Below are positions 34,601 through 46,805 of a DNA stretch of 64,000 bases, in pieces (position 1 is the stretch's first letter; every line of letters begins with the position of its first letter). The DNA is taken from assembly GCA_031763025.1 (NCBI GenBank), contig JASSKH010000022.1, positions 2,293,232-2,357,231 of the forward strand. Reading direction: 5' to 3'. The position numbers were made by a program, and so were the translations under genes. The notes beneath the pieces are model-generated. The model was given only the letters and a program-made list of their open reading frames with translations, did no database searches and was not told the origin of the DNA. This DNA comes from Macrocystis pyrifera (lineage: Eukaryota > Sar > Phaeophyceae > Laminariales > Laminariaceae).

Positions 34601-35528
34601 TTTGTGTTTCACGAATGATGGCAAGTAACTTTTTAGCCCCCCTCGCACTTTCTCTGGCTGGGTACCGTGGGTGACGGTACCTCTTTTTTTCTGTGATTTG
34701 TAGATCACGCCGACCCTGACATACCTCGGTCACACGCCAAGAAACGATTAGGGCTCCTCCCCGTTTCCTCCCTCCTCTCTCGATCAACATGTCATTCCGC
34801 ACCTTGTTGACGCCACGAAAAATTTACCCCTTCCCCCCCCGCCCCCGCACACCTCGTCCTCCCCATCTACGTTCCGTTCGGTCCCTCCCCCCCTACCTTC
34901 CCCATCACCTCGTCCTTTACGAAACCTACAGCTGGAGCAAACGCCTCTTCACGTAGCATCCTCCTGTGGTAACCGCGGCGCCGTGGCCGTCCTCCTCGAC
35001 CTTAATGCCGACCCCGAGGCAACCGACCGCAAAGGCCGCACCCCGGGGCAGTCGTTTCTGCGACAAGTCTCTAAGCGCGCACGCGCCGACATCCGGGCCT
35101 CTCTAGCAGCCGCGGTGCAACGGCGAATTGACGCGGCCGAGGCTGCCGCCGCCGCTGCGAGTTTCGGGGATGGTTCCGTCGCGCCCCCTGCTTTTTTTAT
35201 GTCGGCGTTAGCGTCGTCATTGTCCGGTTCGAGTAATTCCAGCTCGACTTCGTCTGGGGCTGGTGCAACGGCGTCGTCCGTGTTGTCTGCGATGTCCGCG
35301 TCCGGTGACCACTCTTCTCTCGCGGCCGCAGCGGCTGCGGCGGCTGCCTCTACGAAGGTGGTCATGCGGAGAGCGGGATCCACGAACAGCTACGAGGAGG
35401 CCGCTCCGGTTAAGAGGCCTTCCATGCTGAGCCTGCTGCCGGCTTGGGGAGGAAATGGGCGCGGTGCCGGAGGGGTCAGCGAGAAGGGAGGGGAAACCTC
35501 CTTCCGAACCGCATTTGCCGTGTTGTAG
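28644..35528 (+). CDS. Ankyrin-repeat protein, three exons
   Basis: Predicted CDS join(28644..29174, 30442..30648, 34932..35528), 444 residues. All junctions are phase 0, with donors GTGAGT and GTCAGT and acceptors TTTTCAG and CCTACAG. Residues 1-110 are polar, with a helical LSALQRLSDEERTNLRRKL segment. About five ankyrin repeats follow: 111-143, 146-177, 178-209 (GWSPLHYAVLGGHVAAVEAL), 210-246 (irregular) and 247-279 (QTPLHVASSCG). The tail (about 285-444) has an Ala-rich helix, a Ser-rich stretch and another poly-Ala. Ankyrin domains mediate protein binding; no catalytic domain, signal peptide or membrane segment is seen, so the role is unknown. The ATG is the first in frame, in the context ACAATGG. 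Exon 1 could be preceded by a non-coding exon. Exons are inferred from frame and repeat continuity, not transcripts. Confidence 0.8.
29175..30441 (+). other. Intron 1 of the ankyrin gene
   Basis: 1267 bp, GTGAGT to TTTTCAG. No transposon copy is recognised. Reading through from exon 1 would give an unrelated tail and a stop at 29438. Confidence 0.75.
32058..32402 (-). mobile_element. SINE-B copy 5, in intron 2
   Basis: Antisense to the gene. A T-run of about 15 is inserted within the tRNA-like head (~32370), and a second T-run expansion lies at 32180. Confidence 0.88.
34179..34287 (-). mobile_element. MITE-A copy 19, in intron 2
   Basis: Complete but diverged (GGGCGTAGTAGATAAGACC). It is the only copy between 15.3 and 40.0 kb. 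Confidence 0.8.
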
Positions 35529-36880
35529 GAGGAAGGGGGATGCTGTCGTGCGTTTGGTGAAAAGGCTCCTGTCCCTGCGGGTTTGTCAGCTATTGGTCTG
35601 CTGCGGGCCTCTTGCTTTTATCCCCTGATGACGAAGGCTTTTTTGTTACCGGGGGGGGGGGTGGACAGGGAAGGTCTACAATTATTTCGAAATATTTTTT
35701 TAGTGGGGTTTTTTAGGTTGTGGGGGCTCAAGCGAAAAGAGGTTCAAAGTGTTTGGTTTTGCACCCGGTGATGGTGAAAAAGTGGCCCGGTTGTGTGTTG
35801 CGTTAATTTTGTGCTTGAGGCGCTGGCGACGTGTTTCGCGAAAATGTCAAGAGATTTGGCAGGTGGTTTAGGTAGGCAAGGGGAATGAAAGAAAACGGGG
35901 TGTGGGTTTCCAGTGTGGTTTGCTTGTTTTTTTTTTGCTCTCTTATTATCTCAGGAGTAGGTATAGGTGTACGTTTGTGACCAGGTTTTTTTTTTTTTCT
36001 TCTTCCAACTGCAAAACGTTCGTGGGCGTCGTTTGTGGGTGCTGTGTTTTTTTTTATAGTTTTTTGTTGTCTCTTTTTTCCTTTTTTTTGTACTTTAGTT
36101 ATGAGCCTCTCCGATGAAACAGATTTTCTCCCTGCACGGAGATGGCATGGATTGTTGTCAATCACGCCAAGACCATCACCGAGCGTGCGAGAGGCCGTCG
36201 CTGGCATTAATTATCTTTTATGGGCATCTTGCTGCAGGAGCCGCGCGCTACTTGATGTCTGACTTTTTGTTCGACGTACACGCCTGTGACGGAACTAGAG
36301 AGAGAAGAGGCATGCTGCCGTAGGAAGGGTGTGTGTGTGTGTGATTCACGGCGTTTTCCTGGGTTACAGGAGACGAACTGCCCCCCCCCCCCCCCCCCCC
36401 CCTATCCTTTTTTTTCCCTGCCCTTTCCTCTTATGCCTATTATGGTGATGATGGAGCGGAATATTATTTCCGATGTGTGTTAAGTTAATGTCGATATTGC
36501 AGTTATCGGTGTGATTCCTTGGTTTTCTGGGAGGGAGTGAGTTGAATCGATCCGCAACGGTTGTTCCTCCCTCGCCCCTTCCCCTGTTGCCTTTTCCCCC
36601 ATCTCCTCGCAGCTCCCTCCCGTCCATCTGTGCGCTGCAGCATTAGCATGGCCTACAATTTAGATCTCGATATAGATTGAGGGTCTGTTGGGGCGCTCAG
36701 GTTTTGAGTTGGTCAAAAGGTCTTTTTTTTGTTTTCGTTTACTCCGTTGTCGCGCTGTTTGTCGTGGCATTGTGAAATAGTGCGTATTTTGTTCCGCTGG
36801 GAGGGGTAGGTAGGGGAGAAGGAGGCTTTTTTTTGTGCTCATGTTCCCGTATGAGACACGCGTGATTCGAACACAAGGCA
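35529..36880. other. T-rich DNA downstream of the ankyrin gene
   Basis: Presumably 3' UTR then intergenic DNA. No polyadenylation motif I would commit to. C-run of 22 at 36381. Confidence 0.4.
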
Positions 36881-36885
36881 CCCTT

Positions 36886-36940
36886 TCGGGGTGATTTCCC
36901 GAAACGATCCTCGGGGTGATTTCCCGAAACGATCCTCCAA
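36886..36940 (+). repeat. 27-bp tandem duplication
   Basis: GGGGTGATTTCCCGAAACGA followed by TCCTC occurs twice in direct succession. Confidence 0.8.
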
Positions 36941-39066
36941 AATCAGGAGGGGGGCCGGCAAGCGCAACGAAAATGGTGGATTGAGGAAGATCTCGTCGAG
37001 ATGTTTGCCTCAAGACACGAGGATGATCCGCATTCTCTCCACGCTGTCGAAAAAAAAAATCAAGCTTCTTGAGATTTTTTGTCGAGAGGAGTGTGTGGGA
37101 TATTTTTTGCGTGTTTGTACGCACGGTACTCCACCGTTTTTCTTTTCTTTTTTTTTCTCTTCTCCCGCCGTCAATGCGTGATGCATGCCCCGCATACCAG
37201 CAGCATACATCATTCGAAACGCTGCATGTACATAGAAACAGGGGCCCGCGGGCAAGAATGGGGGCTGTTGTTTGTACGTGTGATGTTGGTAGGGGAGGGC
37301 ATGCGTAGATGGTTGAATTAGGGCGTACCAGGTATAGCTTAGACTACGTGTTTTGAATTTTGTGATTTCACTCTCGTGCGTGCGTCAAGGGGTTTCAATC
37401 GGTAGAAGATCATCCCGCTATCGCTATGCTTGTTTTTTTTTTCTAAACGGGACGTCGCTGTGTCCTAAGATCCCCACGCCACCCCCCCCCCCCCCCCCCC
37501 CCCCCCCCATGAATCTTATCGGGGGAGAAAGCGCTTATAGCGGGCCGGCGGATGTTGAAATTTGAATGACTGCAACAAAAAACAAGCTTGCGGTTGTGCA
37601 AGCGAGAGAAGTCTTGTGGGGGGGGAAAAGATGGCGCGATCGATTGACTATGACGGGTAGAGAATCGGAAAAGGGGCGAGTCGTGTGTGTTGTGTTGAGT
37701 GTTTTTTTTTTTTTTTTTTTTGCATTTTTTTTTTTCTCCTATTCCAGCAGTAGGTGTTAGGTGCGCGCGCCGGGCGATATGGCCCCGGCCTACACGAGCC
37801 GTCATTTTGTACACACGCACTGCAATTTACGTATTTTTTTCGTGTGTGTGTTTTGGGTATGTAGTGAGAGGGAAGGATTAAGCAAACGGAAGTAAGGGGG
37901 GAGTCGGGATCCTCGGCGGCTGTTATGGTTGTTTTGGTACGCCTAGCCAGTCGAGTGTGGTTATTAGAGGCGATGGATGGATGGTATGCACGCTTTCACC
38001 CCCCACTACGTTTTCGTCTAGAAGATTTTTTTTCTCTCTTGTCATGATCGCTCCTGTTCGAAAAAAAAAGGAGTGTTCTCTGGGGGGTTTGCTTGATTTG
38101 GTCAAGACCCGAACTTTGATGGCGTGCAAGTACCAGGTGTCCTTTTTTTTAATAGATTGATGAGGGGGAGTGAGGTTCGGCGGACAGAAGTTGATCGAGC
38201 AGCTAGCTTTTTCTTTCTTGCTGATTTGCTTTTTCGCGTCTATTGATTTTGTCGACTAGCTAGTTCACTATTATTGTTGCCGAGAGTGTAATTCCTCAGT
38301 GAGGAATTCGAAAAACATCCACATTGGGGAGGCGAAGACAAGCGGGGCGCCGGGGATGTATCAGTATTCGGGCTTGAAGGTATTGTGGGTGTATTGAGTA
38401 CCCTGTGAGACTTGGAAGGGGACTTACAGTAGGGTATAGATCCCAAGCCCCCTCTTACCTTTATTTCCAGGTCATACTGACCATTAATAGCGGAAGAATG
38501 TACTTGACCACACAACAAAAGTCGTCGATCCTCTTTTCCTCTGTTGGTTGTCTCTTTTTTCCGACCCCTTTTTTGAAGGTAGGAAAATACGGAAGCCAAA
38601 CTGCTTTTGCTTTGTTTTTTTTTTTTTTTTTTTTTTTGCTTTTTTTTCTCGTACCCCTCCGTGGCTTGACGAAAATGAAGTCGGGTGTGCTTTCAATCCT
38701 CAATACGAGGAGGCTAGAGAGGAAGGGTGGATGGATGGTGTATGCACAAGCGGAAGGAGAGGTATTAGAAGATGTGGCTATAAACAAGAACGAAGAATAT
38801 GAACTACAGAGTAAACATTTACGACAAGTTTTGACCCGTTTTTTTCTGTTCTGACCGCGATTTGATTGCAAAACCTCCATGCAAGTGCACGTTTCATGCG
38901 TGCGTGTGCAACATATTATATGTGTATACAGCAGCAGTATACCGGTATATTCGTTTTCGGCCATAATCGTGAGTGAGTGCCGTCAGGCTGCCTCCGATTT
39001 CACCAAACACCACTCGAAACTCTTTTTACTACCGCTACTACTGCTCACGTTTTTAGGGCTATGGTT
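36941..39066. other. T-rich intergenic
   Basis: C-run of 27 (37482-37508) and long T-runs (37702-37720, ~38618-38637). TACCAGGTA at 37326. No supported gene. Confidence 0.4.
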
Positions 39067-39185
39067 CCCCAGGTAATGAATGAAACGAAGCGGATAGGTC
39101 AGCGTACAGGCAGGCGTACACGGTTCTGACGCCCGAAACATCCCGCCGTTCATGTTCAGGGGGGGAGAGAGAGTGTTGTGAGGAT
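39067..39185 (+). repeat. N repeat, copy 1
   Basis: Shares ATGAAACGAAGCGG, AGGTCAGCGTACAG, ACGGTTCTGACGCCC and CCGCCGTTCATG with 51208-51390 and 57578-58535. Class unknown; no ORF. Confidence 0.65.
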
Positions 39186-40035
39186 TTTCACAATAATATA
39201 ACATGAATACAATAATAGATGTTTACCCTCAAACTTATAGCCCGTTCACGGTAGTGTTGCTGCTCGTGCTTGGTCATCATCGGCCCAGAGACCCAACCCG
39301 ACCACAACCACAGGGCCACCACTGGTCTGTTGCTGTATGCAATAAAACAGCAGGGGGCGCAGTATCACGCGTTGCACGTCAATTCGCGTTCGTTCGCATA
39401 TTGACAAGACTTTGGTTTTTTTATAGGAGACAATGACCTCGGGAGGGAAAAAGCCTCCATATATTGTGGAAACCCTTTTCATATTTAAAGGGTGTTATGG
39501 CAGCGCTTGCATTCATGCGGTTTTTATTGATAAGGTGGCGTTTTTGTCTAAAACCTGGGCCGGGCTAAATGCCAGCCTCGACCAATCAGACAGCAGTAAA
39601 GCAAGCAGCAGTGCGTGGTGAAGGTGCACGATTGAGTGTAATTGGTACAATGTTGGTGTTGCACGAGTTTTGGTGCTAGGTGGTGTGTGTCGTGTTTCGT
39701 CGTGTTGCTCACGATGTTATTTGCAAGGTGGTGTTGTACAATTTTATGTGCAAGGTGTGTGGTGTTTGTGTAATGGTATTCATGGGACTGCATAATTACT
39801 ATCTGGTACATTAATATTAATAGTAAGTAGTCGGAACAGTCCCATCATAGTAGTGCCCCTTTTACAGTAATATTAACCAGGTAACCAGGCTATACCCTTG
39901 CTTCCATTCATACTATTATTATATCAAAATTTTGCTGTTCGGGCGTCTCAATACATGGGATAGTGGCGTGAGTCTCGTCATCATGACCACCTACTGGCTG
40001 AGAAACCTCGCTCAACTGCTTTTAGATCCAAAATT
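39186..40035. other. Intergenic, nothing recognised
   Basis: 39640-39790 is a GT-rich stretch with imperfect repeats of GGTGTTGTRCRA. No gene. Confidence 0.4.
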
Positions 40036-40130
40036 ATTACGGGGGACGTAGATAGTTAATAGGACCAAATATTATCAGTAAAAATAGGAAAAATGTATGG
40101 GTTTTTGTCTGCATGTAGGTCCTATTAACT
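40036..40130 (+). mobile_element. MITE-A copy 20, 3'-truncated
   Basis: Left arm and core present; lost after CCTATTAACT. Confidence 0.75.
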
Positions 40131-40275
40131 TTTTGGTATAGTACGATTTCGTCGGAACTACGTGCTAAAATAAGAATGGATCACATACAATACATCGCAT
40201 TCTTCTCGATCGCGCGTTCTTGAGAGGGCCACCATCAACGATCCTATTGCAGCATATACTGCTGTGTCTGCAGAT

Positions 40276-40680
40276 TATGTGTGTGTGTTCTTCACATCAA
40301 ACCGTTCTCCTACCCGTCGACATCCAGCAAGCCCAGTGTCCGTGCTGATTCTTCACCCTAGAAAGATACGAGCTCTGTGGTCACAGACTACGACACATAG
40401 ATAACACACCGTAATTAATGCATTAATAGCCTATACGCAATACCATACCTTCTCACTAGGTGCGGCCGACACAACATACATACATACGCCAGCAACCAGA
40501 ATACACCGTGAAGACAGAGAAAAAGCAACGAACAAACCAAACCGAAAAAGACAAGGAGAAGAATCCTAAATAAATAAATAAAATGGGCAGCCAAAGCTCA
40601 GACACATAATAATAATACTTACCCCGAGCATGATCCAAAATGGACGTGCAACGGCGAAGAAACGGGAAGGAAAAAGGAAA
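40276..40680 (-). repeat. F repeat, longest single copy
   Basis: Starts (GT)n TTCTTCACATCAAACCG and continues ~400 bp, matching the complement of 14100-14500. It shows that the F element extends beyond the palindrome arms and exists as a solo unit. Confidence 0.8.
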
Positions 40681-40737
40681 AAGTACGCTCTCGCTCGTAT
40701 ATTTATATACAGATATATATACGCTGGTATATATTCA

Positions 40738-41220
40738 ATCATCAGTATTACTTTCCAACCTATTATAACTCACTCGTAGGTTTGAGGTTTTATCCCTTCC
40801 TTCTGGGCGATCTTCTGGACAAAAGCCGTGGACACAGGTACATAGAGTAGGTAGGTGTCGTCCCTTATATTTCTCCCCCTCGGTACGTGCCTTTAGTTTT
40901 TGTCGCGCATATAGGGTTTATTTCTCCCCCTCGGTATACGTGCCTTTATTTTTTGTCGCGCATATATATAGGGTTCTTCAGCATTCCCGCTGCTCGTCGA
41001 TTTTTTCATCTAATGTTGCTGACTCATCATCATGCTCTCGCGCTTTCCGCTCATCATCTTTTCTTTTTTTTTGCAAGAAAAAGTCCCCACGTACGTACGA
41101 GAGGATGGCATATCTACGAGTGAGTATATATTATGTATGTATGTGCACTCGGTGAGACTCGAACCTACGAAATTGATCTGGGTTGGCACGCGGACCACCC
41201 ACCAAGCCACCGGGAACGCC
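40738..41220 (-). mobile_element. SINE-B copy 6, with internal duplication
   Basis: Expanded to ~480 bp. The block TTTCTCCCCCTCGG...GCGCATATAGGGTT (about 57 bp) occurs twice (40868 and 40920), and ATGT/ACGT microsatellite tracts expand the head. T-arm still present. Confidence 0.8.
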
Positions 41221-41365
41221 GTATATATATACATGAGTAGATAGATAGATTAAGGTACAAAGTATAATAATATATGTACCACTCACTCCAATATATACCT
41301 ACCTGCCCTTGACCTATACTCAGTACTGCCAGGTATTATTGTAATCGCTTCATCGCCCTGTGGTG

Positions 41366-41708
41366 TTTTTTTTTTTTTTTTGCTCCATCACTTTTACTTT
41401 CCAGCCTAACTCACTCGTAGGAGGTTTTACCCTCGACGATCTTCTGGACAAGCCGTGGTCACAGGTGTCGTCCCTTCTCCCCCCCGGTACGTGCCTTTAT
41501 TTTTTGTCGCGCATAGGGTTCATCAGCATTCCCACTGCTCGTCGATTTTCATCGAATGTAGCCAACTCACGCTTTCGCGCTTTTTTTTTCCCCTTATCAA
41601 TTTTTTATGCAAGAAAAAGTCCCTATGAGCATGCACTCGGTCAGACTTGAACCCACGAAATTGATCTTGACAGGCACGCGGACCACCTACCAAGCCACCG
41701 GGGACGCC
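41366..41708 (-). mobile_element. SINE-B copy 7
   Basis: Full length with a T-run of ~18 and a head ending GGGGACGCC. Confidence 0.9.
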
Positions 41709-41739
41709 GGTGTGTGTGTGGGGTCGACCTCACGATAGA

Positions 41740-41785
41740 TATTATTATTATTATTATTATTATGCTTGCCTTCCGACAACATATC
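41740..41785 (-). mobile_element. (TAA)n retroelement tail
   Basis: The complement reads CGGAAGGCAAGCATAATAATAATAA. Same 3' terminus as the K repeats but joined to different DNA. Confidence 0.5.
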
Positions 41786-41805
41786 ATCATTCATTGAATA
41801 ACGGC

Positions 41806-42279
41806 GTTTCGTGGGTTCGAGTGTTCGAATCTCACCGAGTGCAAACAAATTCGTTCGTATAGTACGAAGGAACTTATTATTATGCTGCTTCTTCTGTGTC
41901 TCGCATAAAAATCGACTGCCGAAAAGAGCGAGAGCGTGATACTCGAGTTAGCGACATACTTCATGAAGAAAATCGACGGGCAGTGGGAATGCTGAATCCT
42001 AGGAGTATGCGCGATAAAAAATAAGGCGCGTACCTGTCGGGGGTAAGAAGTGGGAACGACACCTATGACGGGGGACCATACATACATAGTAAATAGGATC
42101 AAATATTGTCAGTAAAAATAGGTAAATATATAGGTTTTTGTGTGTACCGTATGTCCTATTAACTATAGCCCTTCGTAATACCTGTGACCACGGCTTGTTA
42201 TTTGTCCAGAAGATCGCCGAGGGAAAAAACTTCCTACCAGCAGTACGAGCTAAAGGTTGGAAAGTAAAAAAGTGACTAT
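41806..42279 (+). mobile_element. SINE-B copy 8, split by MITE-A
   Basis: Lacks the A-box part of the head. The B-box region is GTTCGAATCTCACC. Interrupted at 42064-42180; the body resumes at CCTGTGACCACGGCTTG. Confidence 0.85.
42064..42180 (+). mobile_element. MITE-A copy 21, inside SINE-B
   Basis: TA repeated at both borders within the SINE. ATACAT is duplicated in the left arm. Confidence 0.85.
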
Positions 42280-42839
42280 ACAAGGATGTATCAGAAAAAA
42301 AAATGGAGGATGTATGTATGTATGTATGTATGTGATGGTATTTTACCATGTATCAGTATGTATGTATTTGCATTGTACTACCCCTACTGGTACGTAGACT
42401 CTTCCCGTGAAGAAGGCTGCCTTCTGTTTTATTGCTCCTCTGAAATGTTGTGTGACGTTGTGTGTTGGTGTTGGTGTATCTACAACCCACAAAGAAAGGT
42501 GTCACGTGACATCCAAAACTGAAAAACTTCCTCGAAACTCGTATTTTCTGCGCTGCGTGCCGTGACCATCAATAGTACGCGCGAAGTCACGTACGTACGC
42601 ACCAAAGTGGGTACGAAAACATTCACACACCCCTTTTGGCATGGCACGCCCGGAGGGGTTATTGTTATACACAGCGACAGAAATAATTTTATATCAATCA
42701 GTCTCTGGCGTTACCAACCGTCTATCGATAGGAGCACAGCGTGAACATCATGCAACAGGACGAGCAGGACAATAAAATCGCACCCTTACCGTTCGATTAC
42801 TTTCAGCTATTGCAACTCGGACACCAGTATAATAAGCAG
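42280..42839. other. Intergenic, nothing recognised
   Basis: (ATGT)n at 42310-42332. No gene. Confidence 0.4.
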
Positions 42840-42957
42840 TATTACGGGGGGACCATACATAGTAAAAAGGACCGAATATTGTTGGTAAAATTACGTGACT
42901 ATGTAGGTTTTTTTGTGTGTACCGTAGGTCTTATTTTTACCATGGCCCCCCGAAATG
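42840..42957 (+). mobile_element. MITE-A copy 22
   Basis: Complete, with ATACAT in the left arm as in copy 21. The two share a subtype. Confidence 0.85.
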
Positions 42958-43217
42958 GTATAAATGGTGCCTCTGGTAGTCTGTATCATTCCCCAACCAC
43001 GCAGTAGCCGTTTGCGTCCCGACCTTGATCCTAACACGTTGCTGAAATCATCACCAACTACTATTCTCTTCGTATATGTTATATATATATACGTCAATTT
43101 TTCCTTCGACGTCTCGAGATGGTTATTCGATCGCTCTGTCTGGTCTGCTCCACTTCGAGGTAACAAAGGCAGCAGGAAAAGTAGTCGTAGTAGCTGCAGT
43201 AGCGGTACTTCGTATAG

Positions 43218-43678
<461 letters not shown>

Positions 43679-43881
43679 TACCTGGCATAGAGCTGTAGTA
43701 CAACACCATTGGCCCTCCCGTGAAAACAAGCTGAAAGAATAAGATGTTAGGCTAACATCCTTTTACCCTTTTTCTGCCGGAGGGAGCGAGAAGGGGGTAC
43801 TCGTAGCAGTTTGAAAAAAAAGTACAGACGGCGAGCGCCTAGGCTCCACATCTATACATTTTTTTCAAATAAAAAAAAGCT

Positions 43882-44317
43882 GTGACGGGGGACCATACTA
43901 AATAGGACCTACGGTACACACAAAGCCTATATATTTCATTGATGATTTACCTATTTTTACGAACAAAATTGGTCCTGTTTACTATTTTTTCTTCATCACT
44001 TTTACTTTCCAGCCCACTCGTAGGAGGTTTCACCCACGACAATCTTCTGGACAAGCCGTGGTCACAGGTGTCGTCCCTTCTCCCCCCCGGCACGTGCCTT
44101 TATTTTTTGTCGCGCATAGGGTTCAGCATTTCCACTGCTCGTCGATTTTCATTGACAGTAGCTAACTCACGCTCTCGCGTTTTCCGCTTATCATTTTTTT
44201 ATGCAAGAAAAAGTCCCCACGAGCATGCACTCGGTGAGATTTGAACCCACGAAATTGATCTTGATAGGCACGCGGACCACCTACCAAGCCATCGGGGACG
44301 CCATGGTCCCCCGTATA
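43882..44317 (-). mobile_element. MITE-A copy 23, split by SINE-B
   Basis: Left arm and core at 43882-43985; the right arm ATGGTCCCCCGTATA is at 44303-44317. A SINE-B lies between, with AT repeated at the junctions. Confidence 0.88.
43985..44301 (-). mobile_element. SINE-B copy 9, inside MITE-A
   Basis: Near full length with a short T-run (TTTTTT). Confidence 0.9.
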
Positions 44318-44449
44318 GGTATGGCGAGCTTGGATTTCTCGAAATCTCTGTTTTCTTACCAGAATAACTTCCATCGACCAGCAGCAGCTGTTGTGTGTGT
44401 CTACGAGGATCGCGGGTGAAAGAGGTGAAGCTTCCGTCATCATTGCGCC

Positions 44450-44538
44450 CCCCCCCCCCCCCCCCCCGCCTCGAAAGGGATGCGTGGTCAATGGTCAAAC
44501 GACTAAGGCAAGCAACAAATGAGTACGCGGCCCCCCCC

Positions 44539-44571
<33 letters not shown>
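44450..44571 (+). mobile_element. LINE 3' end between two C-runs
   Basis: GCCTCGAAAGGGATGCGTGG to GGCAAGCAACAAATGAGTAC, then about 45 C with one GG and one T interruption. Confidence 0.75.
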
Positions 44572-44573
<2 letters not shown>

Positions 44574-44991
44574 GCTGGTTGTCGAGTGAGATCATTTGTG
44601 CGAAGTAAAGAACCTTTACTCTGCACAAGGGAATTGATCGTATCACGTAGTGTTCAAGGTAAGGCACCCAAGAGGCAGTTACATAGTACTCCCATTGCTG
44701 TCTCTGGAAGTGGCCACACCGGAAATTAAACAAACTCATTGAAGCTGTCATCCATATGCAAGAAAGTCCGCCTCACAAGCGGTTCTTAGTGGGATGCAGC
44801 TCACCCTTCATGCGACTCGCCGGACACCTCACGGCGCTTCGCGCTTGGTGCAAGCAATGTCTGCCTGGTCGGTGAAAACCCGACATGCTCCGTCCCGGCA
44901 TTGTAGGGATGCGAGGGTCTATGGTCATACGACTACGGCCATGCATGAAATCGAGTACATCTCTCTTATCGAGTACACACCCCCCCCCCCC
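44572..44991 (+). mobile_element. PC repeat, 5'-truncated
   Basis: Starts at the GCTGGTTGTCGAG region and ends ATCGAGTACACACCCCCCCC. Confidence 0.85.
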
Positions 44992-45180
44992 GATGCAGCT
45001 CAACGTTCATGAGACTCGCCCAGCACCTCACGTTTCGCTTCGCGCTTGGTCCAAGCAATGTCTGCCCGATCGGTGAAGATTCGACGTGTTCCGTCCCGGC
45101 ATTGTAGGGATGCGATGATCTTTCATCATAAGGTCGTACGACTACGGCCATGAATGATAATGAGTACCCCCCTCCCTCCC
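44992..45180 (+). mobile_element. PC repeat, shorter diverged copy
   Basis: Starts GATGCAGCTCAACGTTCATG right after the previous C-run, with the same orientation and a C-rich tail. Confidence 0.75.
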
Positions 45181-45299
45181 TTCTCCCTCTCCAACGAAAA
45201 AAAAAAAAAAAGCATGCCATTCCTCCAAGCTAGTACCGGTATCCCCCTCTCCAAAGATATCGTACACCGTTATTAATACTATATAAGAATACCCCCTCC

Positions 45300-45532
45300 T
45301 CCGCCCGTCTCGAGAGGGATGTTTGCGATGTCAATGCTCAAAAGACTAAGGCAAGTAGCGAATAATCTACAGGCGGCCAAACAGAAAGGGGATAAGATCA
45401 GCTTTTTTTTTCTGCGCAATAATCGTGTATGGATCAACGTAATGAGCGCCCAATTGTTGGAGGTGTCTCTATTAGGAGTAGGAACGGTTCTCCGCCTCGA
45501 AAGGGATGCGTGGTCAATGGTCAAACGACTAC
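45300..45532 (+). mobile_element. Two LINE 3' end fragments
   Basis: The first covers CTCGAGAGGGATG...GGCAAGTAGC. The second (about 45376-45532) extends farther upstream (GCGGCCAAACAG...GGAGGTGTCTCTATTAGGAG) and is cut before its tail. Confidence 0.65.
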
Positions 45533-45590
45533 ATAAACTGGCTTTCTTACGGTGTCCGCCATCTGCCATGGATGGTGGAGGGGTTCGATA

Positions 45591-45698
45591 TTTACGGGGG
45601 ACCACAGTAAATAGGACCAAATACTATTCGAAAAATAGGCAAATAATAGGTTTTTGTTTGTACCGTAGGTCCTATTTACTATGCCCCCCCCGTAATAG
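45591..45698 (+). mobile_element. MITE-A copy 24
   Basis: Complete. Confidence 0.85.
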
Positions 45699-45973
45699 TA
45701 AAACTGGCTGTCGTTGATCGTTGATGATAGGCACTTTGCTGCTGCAGCAGTAACCAGGGGTTGCTGATCAGCAACTCGGCATATGCTACTCGTTACCGTT
45801 CCTGCTGCTTCTTTTCAAACATGTCAGAACGCATGTCAAGGAAGGCAAAACGTGCGCCGTCAAGGGTCTAGGCCGGTTATTGCACACTAAAAACTAGTAA
45901 TTTGGTATCAGTCAAGGTTTGTCAAGGCAAAGTTATTGTCTGTCAAGGGGTGAAAGTGCTGTCTCTTTACATC

Positions 45974-46008
<35 letters not shown>

Positions 46009-46296
46009 AGCAAAGTGCGTACGTCAACACTAACGATCACGCCTACCGGCGGCTCACGCCAAGCCCTTGGACTTTATAGGACGCCCACCGTACTGCCACA
46101 AGCGGACAAACACACACCGTTCGTCAACAGCTGCCTTGTGTGGTGGAGCCGGGGGGCGGGGGACCTGCTGACACGCGCTACGATACAGGTATAGCAGCGA
46201 GGTAGGTAGAACAACAGTAGCATGTTTTTCTGGTAAAAAAAAAAAAAAAAAATAGAAAAATAAAAACTAGCTTACCTACGTACGGAGTTCTTCGAC

Positions 46297-46297
<1 letters not shown>
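45699..46297. other. Intergenic with (GCT)n
   Basis: (GCT)n at 45975-46007 (11 units). No gene supported. Confidence 0.5.
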
Positions 46298-46333
<36 letters not shown>

Positions 46334-46472
46334 CAATCATCACTTTTACTTTCCAGCCAACTCGTAGGAGGTTTTACCCTCGACGATCTTCTGGACAAGC
46401 CGTGGTCACAGGTGTCGTCCCTTCTCCCCCCCGGTGCGTGCCTTTAGTTTTTATCGCGCATAGGGTTCAGCG
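46298..46472 (-). mobile_element. SINE-B copy 10, 5'-truncated
   Basis: 3' half only, with a 35-bp T-run. The head is absent. This fits incomplete reverse transcription. Confidence 0.85.
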
Positions 46473-46492
46473 ACTATGCAACTTATCTTGAC

Positions 46493-46555
46493 GGGGGACC
46501 GTGCATAGTGATCAGGCCATCAGGACCCATCATACACACAGAAACCTACCGGTAT
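46493..46555 (-). mobile_element. MITE-A copy 25, fragment
   Basis: GACGGGGGACCGTGCATAG and part of the core (ACACACAGAAACC) only. Confidence 0.6.
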
Positions 46556-46564
46556 AAACACTCT

Positions 46565-46672
46565 GTTACGGGGGTCCATAGTTAACAGGACCTATGGTAT
46601 ACATCAAAAACTATGTATTTACCTATTGTTACTACCAAAATTTGGTCCCATTATCTATAGCCCCCCGTAATA
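46565..46672 (-). mobile_element. MITE-A copy 26
   Basis: Complete. Confidence 0.88.
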
Positions 46673-46805
46673 GTATTTTTTACGTAGACTATATATATAC
46701 AGTCTTGACAACCATGTTCCCCCTTGTACTTTTTTTTTTATATATACTCGAAATCGTCACGTGATCTCTTTTTCGTTGACAGTAGTCGTACATGATCTCT
46801 AGAAG

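Larger units (their letters stand above)
30649..34931 (+). other. Intron 2 of the ankyrin gene
   Basis: 4283 bp, with a GTCAGT donor and a pyrimidine-rich tract before CCTACAG. Contains a SINE-B (32058-32402), a MITE-A (34179-34287), a GGGCA tandem (~33506-33530) and the 16-bp palindrome TACCTGGTACCAGGTA (31445). An undetected small exon is possible but the ankyrin repeat reads on cleanly without one. Confidence 0.7.
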
